Source: Chryseobacterium gleum (GTDB lineage Bacteria > Bacteroidota > Bacteroidia > Flavobacteriales_D > Crocinitomicaceae). Taken from it: a stretch of DNA of 64,000 bases. This document shows positions 10,001 through 17,902 of this stretch, piece by piece. The position numbers and the translations under genes were made by a program. The notes beneath the pieces were generated by a model, which was not told the origin of the DNA, made no database searches, and worked only from the letters and a program-made list of their open reading frames with translations. Location of the stretch: the NCBI GenBank assembly GCA_945897805.1, contig CAMDFX010000001.1, positions 1-64,000 on the forward strand, read 5' to 3'. Each line of letters starts with the position of its first letter. The stretch's first letter is position 1.

Positions 10001-11056
10001 TTAGTGAATAAAAAGGAAAAATAGCAATAAATAGAGCCATAATAAACCTAAAAAATGCCAGAAAATTGCACCTAGCCTTAAGCTCAAAACATTTCTGTCA
10101 TCAAAAGTGCTTGAAAATGAAATTTTTACCATTTTAATTAAGTAAAATAACGCTCCAAAAATATGTAGGAAATGTAGGAATGTAATTATATATAAATACG
10201 AAGTTGAAGTGTCTCGCGACTGATTTATCTTATTTTGAAGCGGTGCAGAAAGAATTTTATTTCCAAACATCAAGCTTCTATTTTTATAACTCAATTCTTT
10301 GCCTTTGTAAAAAATATGAAAATCTTTCCCTAATTTACCTTTGTGGAAGAAATCTCCTCGCCCATCTCTGATATTCAGGGATAAAAATTTCAATCTTTTC
10401 ATGTCCAAATATTGAATTACTTCTCCATTCGGTTTGATTAATTTTCCATTTTGCAAAGACAAGGGTTCATTTTTGAAATACAAAACAAAATTAGGAGAAA
10501 GTGAAGGGATATTGTACCCTGTAGGTTTATCCGTTTTTTCAAAGCTCTTCACATATGATTTCAATTCATTCATTTGAACTTCGGAAAGTATTTTTCCTTT
10601 AATCAAATAGTCATTTGCATCTACCTCAATGAATTGCCCTTTGTACTTAATTTCAAAGTAATCTCCATATCTGCCATCTGTCACCATGATTGAATTTCTA
10701 AAGTTTGCGCCTTCATCAATCAATTCGCCGTAGCCTTTGATTTGAAAAACTGCAAAACCTATACCTGTCAATAAAGTGGCTATCATTAAGATTTTTACTT
10801 GACCAAGATTTCTTTTCTTGGCTGATTTTACAGCCAAAACATAAAAAATACTACTCAAAGCAATAGACGTTGTGCTGATCCAAAAACCTAAAGGCAATGG
10901 ATATTTTACCCAAAATACATCTCCCATAGAAACGATGTAGCCAGAGGTAAAACCGGCAAATAACATAACAATACTGAAAATACTGACGTAAACTAAGTTT
11001 TTTTTCATTTTCTCTCTCACTGCTGGATCGAGTTCTTTACTGTAATCTGGTTTCAT
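10001..11056 (-). CDS. Cytochrome c oxidase subunit III-like protein (with ~160-aa TM3-TM4 loop insertion)
   Basis: FAGFTSGYIVSMGDVFW, PLPLGFWISTTSIALSS, SYLYIITFLHFLHIFGALFYL, FWHFLGLLWLYLLLFFLFIH. Confidence 0.85.
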   Translation of the reverse strand: MKPDYSKELDPAVREKMKKNLVYVSIFSIVMLFAGFTSGYIVSMGDVFWVKYPLPLGFWISTTSIALSSIFYVLAVKSAKKRNLGQVKILMIATLLTGIGFAVFQIKGYGELIDEGANFRNSIMVTDGRYGDYFEIKYKGQFIEVDANDYLIKGKILSEVQMNELKSYVKSFEKTDKPTGYNIPSLSPNFVLYFKNEPLSLQNGKLIKPNGEVIQYLDMKRLKFLSLNIRDGRGDFFHKGKLGKDFHIFYKGKELSYKNRSLMFGNKILSAPLQNKINQSRDTSTSYLYIITFLHFLHIFGALFYLIKMVKISFSSTFDDRNVLSLRLGAIFWHFLGLLWLYLLLFFLFIH

Positions 11057-11086
11057 ACTATTTGTTTTTAAATTGACTTAAATTAT

Positions 11087-11980
11087 TTAAGGTATGACTC
11101 TATCAAATACGTATAAAAATTGAACAATCGGCAAGAAGAAAAAAGAGGCAAACATGACCTTTTTAGCATCTTTGTCATCGCATGAGAGAAACAATTTGTA
11201 TGCGTAAAGAAAAAATATTAATGAAGCTAAAGTTCCGATGATTAACGTGGCAATTCCAGCCATTCCCAAAAACCAAGGCAACAATGTAAATGGAATCAGC
11301 AAAAGGGAATACACACAAATTTGAAATGCAGAGTTTTTAGATTTTCCAAATTTTGAAGGAAGCAGCGAATAACCGCCAGCTTTGTAATCATCAAACGCTA
11401 CCCAGGCGATTGCCCAAAAATGCGGAAATTGCCAAACAAACTGAACGAAAAATAGAACGCCTGGAACCATTCCAAATTGATTTGTATGCGCAACAGCTCC
11501 CAATAAAGGTGGAATTGCACCTGGAAACGCCCCAATGAATACAGCCCACGGTGAAATCCTTTTCATGGGTGTATAGATAAATACATATGAAATATATGCA
11601 AACAAACCTAAAATGGCTGATTTATAATTGAGTTGATAAAGCATAATTGTTCCCACTAGCAAAGTCAAAACCACGACAATATATGCTTCTGTCAAAGACA
11701 TTTTTCCGGTGGGCAAGGGACGAATTTGGGTTCTTTTCATCAATTTATCAAAGTCTCTTTCCCAGATTTGATTGGAGCCATTGGATGCTGCAGTTACAAG
11801 TAAACCGCCAACTAATAAGTAAAAAATATCAATTGCACTTTTACCACCAACAAAAAGATAACCTGACAAGGCAGAAAGTATGACCAATGCTGATAAACGC
11901 AATTTAGTAAACAAAACATAAGCTTTGATTTTTTCACCAATTGTAATTTTTTCAATCATTGCGACCTCCACTGCTTTCAA
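11087..11980 (-). CDS. ctaB: Protoheme IX farnesyltransferase (heme o synthase)
   Basis: UbiA family: ASNGSNQIWERDFDKLMKRTQIRPLPTGKMS; PHFWAIAWVAFDDYKAGGYSLLPSKFG. Confidence 0.95.
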   Translation of the reverse strand: MKAVEVAMIEKITIGEKIKAYVLFTKLRLSALVILSALSGYLFVGGKSAIDIFYLLVGGLLVTAASNGSNQIWERDFDKLMKRTQIRPLPTGKMSLTEAYIVVVLTLLVGTIMLYQLNYKSAILGLFAYISYVFIYTPMKRISPWAVFIGAFPGAIPPLLGAVAHTNQFGMVPGVLFFVQFVWQFPHFWAIAWVAFDDYKAGGYSLLPSKFGKSKNSAFQICVYSLLLIPFTLLPWFLGMAGIATLIIGTLASLIFFLYAYKLFLSCDDKDAKKVMFASFFFLPIVQFLYVFDRVIP

Positions 11981-12134
11981 ATTTGATACAAATGTACGGA
12001 TTTTGATTTGAGAAAGTAATAAGTAAATACTTTTTTTAAAGTACTAAAATGAATTCAAAAGCTCGAATTTCAGTAAGTGTAAGAGAAAAAAATAAAAATT
12101 TTAATTCTACCACTTTCATATTCAATTTTAACTG

Positions 12135-12154
12135 AAATAAATGTACATTTATTT
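12135..12154. promoter_or_regulatory. 20-bp perfect palindrome AAATAAATGTACATTTATTT, candidate operator
   Basis: Direct reading; lies ~155 bp upstream of ctaB, in the gap before the oxidase-assembly operon. Confidence 0.35.
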
Positions 12155-12286
12155 GGTTTTATAACAGAATTAAAAGAATCAAGCTTAAACTAATATCTAA
12201 TTCTAATATTGATTTTTTTTCATTTCGACAGCTGCGAGAGACACAGCAAATATGGTTGCAGATTGTTGCTTGTATTTATAGGTGTT

Positions 12287-12586
12287 TTAGGCTTTTAGCG
12301 CCCTGTATTTCTTCAATACAGTAATAAATTCTTTGATCCAAAGATAAACCAAAAGTGGAAATATAATAACTGACATTTTATTGAAATGGTAAGCTGCAGC
12401 GAAATCAAAATGTAAAAAATGCTGAATAGCCCTTGTTATTCCGCAACCGGGACAAGTGGTATCTGCCAAAAGTACAGAGAGACACACTGATTGACCTTTG
12501 TCAAAAAAAGTAGCAGGAAGGACTATCAAAACCAAAGGTATGACAGCCATTCCTGCTAACTTAATAAGTAATAAATTTCTTTTCAA
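12287..12586 (-). CDS. DUF2752 domain-containing protein
   Basis: CPGCGITRAIQHFLHFDFAAAYHFN signature. Confidence 0.9.
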   Translation of the reverse strand: MKRNLLLIKLAGMAVIPLVLIVLPATFFDKGQSVCLSVLLADTTCPGCGITRAIQHFLHFDFAAAYHFNKMSVIIFPLLVYLWIKEFITVLKKYRALKA

Positions 12587-12606
12587 TCTAAATAACTAAA
12601 AGATAA

Positions 12607-13248
12607 TCAATCGAAATTTCCTGTGATAATGTTAACAAGGTCAACAAGTGCCCAAATTCCGCAACCACCGCCTGTAAGAATAAACAAGATATTCCAGCCA
12701 ACTGGTTTTCCAGCATACCATCTGTGTGCAGCAAAAAAGCCTAAAAAGAACCAAAGTAAAAGTAAAATGATTAACTCTTTGTCACCATTTGCCTTTTTAG
12801 CTTTAGAAGATTTTTCAATTTTCTTAAGCGCAGATTTAATCACTTTTGAATCAGCACTTTTTGCGCTTTTTGAAGATTGACCATTCAATGCTGATGTACT
12901 TTCAACAACATTTGAATTTCTTGCCCCTTCTTTAGTCGAAACTGAAGATTGAGTTAACTTGTTTTCGATTTGCTCAATTTTTACTACATCCAAATTTGCT
13001 TGAACTGCATTTTCTCTCGTTACTTCATTTGTGGCAGCAGTTTCTTGCTCAAGATTCACAAAATTCTTGTTTTTGTGCTCTCTCACTTCATTATTAGCTG
13101 TTTCAACTTTTTCACCATCAGCTTGTTGTTTTACTTTGTTCCAAGTAATGTGGTAACCTGAATTGTGAACTCTCTTCTCGATTGAACAAGAAGCAGTAAT
13201 AATAGCAACTGAAAGTCCCGCTAAAATTAATTTGTTTAAGTTTTTCAT
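12607..13248 (-). CDS. TM2 domain-containing lipoprotein with charged linker
   Basis: Lipobox SVAIITASC; C-terminal LLLLWFFLGFFAAHRWYAGKPVGWNILFILTGGGCGIWALVDLVNI. Confidence 0.75.
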   Translation of the reverse strand: MKNLNKLILAGLSVAIITASCSIEKRVHNSGYHITWNKVKQQADGEKVETANNEVREHKNKNFVNLEQETAATNEVTRENAVQANLDVVKIEQIENKLTQSSVSTKEGARNSNVVESTSALNGQSSKSAKSADSKVIKSALKKIEKSSKAKKANGDKELIILLLLWFFLGFFAAHRWYAGKPVGWNILFILTGGGCGIWALVDLVNIITGNFD

Positions 13249-13447
13249 TGATTTGAATTTTAAATTATTTGAATAATTAATTGATAGCTAAATTAATTTT
13301 TATTTTCACTGCAGAAACATCTGGAAGGAAAAGTTTTTAACATTAATTTAGAATTAAGGAGAAATTGACATTACTTGAATTTAAGTTAGAAAATAATTTG
13401 TGAACTGAAAATATAATAATAAATTTACGGCCTAAACGTTAACTATT

Positions 13448-13951
13448 ATGAGAAAAAATTTAAAAAAAGTACCATTAATGCTTTCTATGATCTTTATTTT
13501 AGCTTCCTGTGGAAGTGTTACTAGAATCAATAGACAAGAAGTTCAAGCACCAATAATTTATTCAACAAGAGATGATATATCTATTACAGATGATATATCT
13601 GCAAATGGCAAAGTAAAAACGGTGTCGTTTTTATTTGTCGATTTTTATAAATGGAATAACTCTAAAAGACAGCTAAAAGTAGGACCATTCAGATTCTTAG
13701 ATCGAGAATACCAGGAAGGGGTGTTTAACGGATACTATGGTTTTTCAAATGATTTTGACGAAAAGCTTGCCGCTTATAACTTTATTACTGAAAACTCTAG
13801 TTTAGACTATATTACCAATGTTCGTTTCAAAAAGACTTTCTCAAGAAAACCTTTTTACTTTAGATTACTAAATATAGGAGTTAGAGAATCTGAAACTACC
13901 ATTATTGCTAAGGGAGTAATTATTAAGAACAAAGTTCCTGCTAAAAACTAA
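13448..13951 (+). CDS. Hypothetical lipoprotein (paralogue 1)
   Basis: Lipobox MIFILASCGS; C-terminal half resembles the next ORF. Confidence 0.7.
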   Translation: MRKNLKKVPLMLSMIFILASCGSVTRINRQEVQAPIIYSTRDDISITDDISANGKVKTVSFLFVDFYKWNNSKRQLKVGPFRFLDREYQEGVFNGYYGFSNDFDEKLAAYNFITENSSLDYITNVRFKKTFSRKPFYFRLLNIGVRESETTIIAKGVIIKNKVPAKN

Positions 13952-13957
13952 TTTATT

Positions 13958-14545
13958 ATGAAGATATATTTATATTTAGTTCTAAGTCTGTTTTTTGCTT
14001 CTTGCTCTACTGTAACATCAAAAAATTTGACCAATCTGGAAATGAAATTCGCTCCACTTCCAGCAATTCCATCTGGAGATTACGAAGCAGAGGCTACACT
14101 TTCTTTTAAAAGAAACATGGTTAAGGACAAAGCTTTTTTAAAAAACTATCGTCAAGCTTCTTTAGCTAGTAAAGTTCAAAAAATCACTATAGATCTTAAT
14201 CAAAATACATTATTTGGTAAAATCCGTGTTTGGTTTTATAAGAATGGAAGTATTAAATCTGGACTAAAATTAGCTAGTGATCCTACTTATGATCTTGCAC
14301 TTTATAATCTGGCTGAAAAATACCCTAATATCGATTATTGGACTAATATTAGAGTGGAAAGAAAAGTTTCAGGTAGAAAAAGAATAATCAATGGCAGCTA
14401 CATTAAAACTGGCGATGAAACTGTAATTATTAAGGCTACCGGTGTAGAAATAATGACAGATGAGGAATACGAAACCTTTAAGAAAACTCCAGAATTCCTT
14501 AAAATGAAAAAATTATTGGATCCTGAGCAATTTATGAATTTTTAA
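13958..14545 (+). CDS. Hypothetical lipoprotein (paralogue 2)
   Basis: Lipobox LSLFFASCST; shares LAxYNLxxxxxxxDYxTNxR...ETxIIKAxGVxI with the preceding ORF. Confidence 0.7.
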   Translation: MKIYLYLVLSLFFASCSTVTSKNLTNLEMKFAPLPAIPSGDYEAEATLSFKRNMVKDKAFLKNYRQASLASKVQKITIDLNQNTLFGKIRVWFYKNGSIKSGLKLASDPTYDLALYNLAEKYPNIDYWTNIRVERKVSGRKRIINGSYIKTGDETVIIKATGVEIMTDEEYETFKKTPEFLKMKKLLDPEQFMNF

Positions 14546-14574
14546 ACTAATTGCTAGGCTTTAACATTTTATTT

Positions 14575-14607
14575 AAAAGGCTGTTTCTTGATAGAGACAG
14601 CCTTTTT
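14575..14607 (+). terminator. Rho-independent terminator-like hairpin
   Basis: AAAAGGCTGTTTC-N6-GAGACAGCCTTTTT, 12/13 paired stem. Confidence 0.8.
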
Positions 14608-14738
14608 AAGTTTAGTGTCTCTTGGTATCACATTGATAATGAAATACTAAAAACCCACTTTTTGGCTTGCCAAAGACAATTATTATTATACCTTAGGCGC
14701 CTCAAAGAAAATTCAATACTTCGTCCAATATAAAATTT

Positions 14739-15632
14739 ATGAAAAAACAAATTTTGCAAGGTAGCTTGTTGGTTGCGCTTGGTGCAGCATGTTATGGACT
14801 TTTAGCAACATTTGTGAAATTGGCGTATGAAGATCATTTCACAATCGCTGAAATAACTGTTTCTCAATTTGTGATTGGGATATTTGGTCTATTAATTTTG
14901 AATCTATTTGTCAAGAAAAAAGCAAAAAACAATCAGATTTCATCCAACAAAACAAACATTGCCAAACTCATTTTAGCTGGGACTTCGTTGGGCTTAACAA
15001 GCACATTCTATTACTTGGCGGTGCAATTAATTCCCGTTTCTATTGGTATTGTCTTATTGATGCAAACCGTTTGGATGGGGGTTGTTTTGGATATTATTCT
15101 AACCAAAAAGTGGCCTTCAATTGGAAAAACTTTGGCCGTTATTTTAATTCTATTTGGAACAGTTCTGGCTACAAATATGCTTTTTGACATCAAAAAGATA
15201 AATTTTACAGGCATCGGTTGGGGATTACTTGCCGCTGTTTCCTATACGGTTTCTGTCTTCACTTCAGGGAAAATTGCGATTGGTATGCATGCTTTTCGAA
15301 GAACAATTTGGATGCTTTTGGGTGGTTTAATTGTTGTGCTGGCAATCTCTTTTCCCTCTATGATTGAAAAGTTTGATTGGCAAATATTTGTAAGTTGGGG
15401 AATTGTTATGGCGGTTTTTGGTACTATTTTACCACCAGTACTATTTTCACTTGGAATGCCAAAAATCAATCTCGGATTGGGTGCAATACTTTCATCTGTT
15501 GAAATCCCTGTTTCTGTATTGATGGCTTACTTTCTGCTTCATGAAAAAGTAAATCTACTTCAATGGGTTGGAATAGTTCTAATTATGTTAACCGTAATCA
15601 TTATGAATTTACCACATAAAAAGAAAAACTAA
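14739..15632 (+). CDS. EamA/DMT family transporter
   Basis: Ten-TM protein with duplicated EamA pattern; LLHEKVNLLQWVGIVLIMLTVIIMN. Confidence 0.9.
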   Translation: MKKQILQGSLLVALGAACYGLLATFVKLAYEDHFTIAEITVSQFVIGIFGLLILNLFVKKKAKNNQISSNKTNIAKLILAGTSLGLTSTFYYLAVQLIPVSIGIVLLMQTVWMGVVLDIILTKKWPSIGKTLAVILILFGTVLATNMLFDIKKINFTGIGWGLLAAVSYTVSVFTSGKIAIGMHAFRRTIWMLLGGLIVVLAISFPSMIEKFDWQIFVSWGIVMAVFGTILPPVLFSLGMPKINLGLGAILSSVEIPVSVLMAYFLLHEKVNLLQWVGIVLIMLTVIIMNLPHKKKN

Positions 15633-15667
15633 TCGGGATTCACTTCATGGCTACCTTTGGTGATTAT

Positions 15668-15821
15668 TTATTTTGAGGTGCTGACTAAGACTTTACTTCA
15701 AACATCAAAATGTTCTTTACATCCTAGATTTTTACTTTTCTTTCCTTGATGAAAGTAAAGTAACAAAAGAAACCACGAAGTCGCACCGTAGGTAATATAG
15801 TCCAGTTCATTGGACTATATT
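15668..15821 (+). repeat. Mosaic intergenic repeat copy C (modules 4+3+2)
   Basis: TTATTTTGAGGTGCTGA 15668-15684; TTTTTACTTTTCTTTCCTTGATGAAAGTAAAGTAACAAAAGAAA; CCACGAAGTCGCACCGTAGGTAAT 15773-15796; perfect 11-bp hairpin 15794-15821. Confidence 0.8.
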
Positions 15822-15841
15822 GAAAAAATAATCGGTATAAA

Positions 15842-17050
15842 TCATTTTTCCTCTAAGAAATCAACGATTTTTTGAGTCGCTCCTTGCGAAGAGAGGACCA
15901 AATCTGTTGTTTTGATTTTCAAATTTTCTTGATTTTCAACAATGCTTTTAAACGCCATTTTCAAGGATTCTTGATCTGCCACTGAAAATCCAATTCCTGC
16001 GTCGATAAAAGTTTGAGCTTCTGGAAACCTCTTGTGTTTTGGGCCAAAAATAACAGGCAATCCAAAAACTGCTGGTTCTAGAATGTTGTGCAAATTGCCT
16101 GAAAATCCACCACCAATAAATGCGATTTGTCCGTAGTTGTAAGCGTTTGCTAATTTTCCAATGGAATCAATCAGCAGTATTTTTTTAGTGGAATCTAAAG
16201 TCCAGTTTGAATATCGAATGGTTTCATTTTCAAAATTTTTCTCAATTTGTATCAAATGATTTTCAGAAATATCATGCGGTGCAATAATCACAGGAAAACC
16301 ACAGTTTGAAACCAATTTTTTGAGTAAATCTTCATCATCAGGCCAAGAACTTCCGATTACAAATGCTTTTTGATTTTGAATAAACGCTTCAATTATTGAA
16401 TCAGTTTGCACGTTTGCTTTGTTTTCAATGACGCGATCAAACCTTGTATCTCCTGTGAGCATGGCTTGGTTTATGCCAATGCTGTCTAAAAGTTCAAGAG
16501 ATGATTGATTTTGAACGAAAAAGAAATCTATTTTTCTCAATGTCTCCCTAAATTGATTGCCATACCATTTGAAAAATCGGTGGTCTGATCTAAACAAAGC
16601 GCTGATTGAATAGACTTTAGCGTTTGATTTTTTTGCTTCAAAAATATAATTTGTCCAAAATTCATATTTGATAAAAAATACTTTTTGCGGTTTAAAGTGC
16701 TGAATAAAATGGCGTGCATTCGATTTTGTATCCAAAGGTAAATAGCAAACAAAATCAGCAGAATTTTTTCTTTTGTGGTAATTTTCATATCCTGAAGGAC
16801 TAAAAAAAGAGACCAAAATATAAATGGAAGGATTGTTTTCTTTAATCAGATTCATCATGGGCAATCCTTGATCAAATTCTCCTAGAGAAGCGCAATGAAA
16901 CCAATACACTTGTCGATTTTCTAATTTTGGCAATTTCTCCCAAAAGTGCTTACGACCTAAAATCCAACTTTTTGCTTTGGGATTAAAAAATTGTGCGACC
17001 CATAAAATGCCACCATAAATTCTGATTCCTAGGGAGTAGAGTAGATTCAT
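15842..17050 (-). CDS. waaA: 3-deoxy-D-manno-octulosonic acid transferase
   Basis: FHCASLGEFDQGLPMM, IGSSWPDDEDLL, GGFSGNLHNILEPAVFGLPVIFGPKHKRF; likely start at internal Met (17050), giving a TGATG junction with the upstream gene (ORF track start 17101). Confidence 0.93.
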   Translation of the reverse strand: MNLLYSLGIRIYGGILWVAQFFNPKAKSWILGRKHFWEKLPKLENRQVYWFHCASLGEFDQGLPMMNLIKENNPSIYILVSFFSPSGYENYHKRKNSADFVCYLPLDTKSNARHFIQHFKPQKVFFIKYEFWTNYIFEAKKSNAKVYSISALFRSDHRFFKWYGNQFRETLRKIDFFFVQNQSSLELLDSIGINQAMLTGDTRFDRVIENKANVQTDSIIEAFIQNQKAFVIGSSWPDDEDLLKKLVSNCGFPVIIAPHDISENHLIQIEKNFENETIRYSNWTLDSTKKILLIDSIGKLANAYNYGQIAFIGGGFSGNLHNILEPAVFGLPVIFGPKHKRFPEAQTFIDAGIGFSVADQESLKMAFKSIVENQENLKIKTTDLVLSSQGATQKIVDFLEEK

Positions 17051-17811
17051 CAATCGAAATAAAAATCTTTTGGTTGACGCTTGTAAATTGGTATGAACCA
17101 ACCAATTTTCAATCCATATTGCACATCAAAACGGACTTTTTTATCCACGGCAACGCCTGGTTGATCAAAGAAAATAGCTCGTTGGTTTTTGGTAAAACCT
17201 TGCTGACAATAAAATCCGCCATAAAAATTGACAAAACCATGATGCGCCAAAAATGCATAGCCAGCGAATTGATGTGTATTGATTCCTACAGTAAGTCTGT
17301 CATAACCTTTGCGGTAATCTAATTCCAATTGCGGAATGACTTGATCTTGCGTTTCAATTCTCAATTTATGCAGTAAATATCCAGCTCCAGCGTGAAAAAA
17401 TAAGCCAGAATTTCTATTTTTCTTGGATAAAGGAACAATTTTCCCGACTGCTAAATTGACGTTGAAACCGCGCGCTAAAATGTAGATTTTACCAATATCT
17501 CCATTGATATCAGTCACATTTCCATAACTGTCTACTAAATTATCAAGTATTCCTGTTTCGTTTATTTTATTTCCGAAGATGAAATTACCATCCATTCCCC
17601 AAAACCAATTTTTGGAAGTTTTATATCCTGCAATCGCTCCAATGTGATTTACAAAGCCAAAACGATCTGCTAAATCACCCGATGTTTGGTTCGCACCATA
17701 ATGCACGGCCACCCAAGGTGTTCCAATCACAGAATCTCTTAAATTTCTTTGAGAAAGTCCAGTGAAACTTAGATTTAAACAAAAAAGCAAAAATATTATT
17801 CTAAAAATCAT
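17050..17811 (-). CDS. Conserved hypothetical exported protein (beta-barrel-like)
   Basis: Signal peptide FRIIFLLFCLNLSFTGLSQ; alternating aromatic strands. Confidence 0.6.
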   Translation of the reverse strand: MIFRIIFLLFCLNLSFTGLSQRNLRDSVIGTPWVAVHYGANQTSGDLADRFGFVNHIGAIAGYKTSKNWFWGMDGNFIFGNKINETGILDNLVDSYGNVTDINGDIGKIYILARGFNVNLAVGKIVPLSKKNRNSGLFFHAGAGYLLHKLRIETQDQVIPQLELDYRKGYDRLTVGINTHQFAGYAFLAHHGFVNFYGGFYCQQGFTKNQRAIFFDQPGVAVDKKVRFDVQYGLKIGWFIPIYKRQPKDFYFD

Positions 17812-17902
17812 ATTTCAAAGATAAAGAAAACGAGCAAAGACAAAGAAGTTTAACGCATTTTAGCCAATAAATATTGTAAACTGCAAGATTGATTGACTGA
17901 AG

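Noticed and set aside
14551-14733. 60-aa ORF after the second lipoprotein
   Set aside because: Contains the terminator hairpin 14575-14607; probably spurious.
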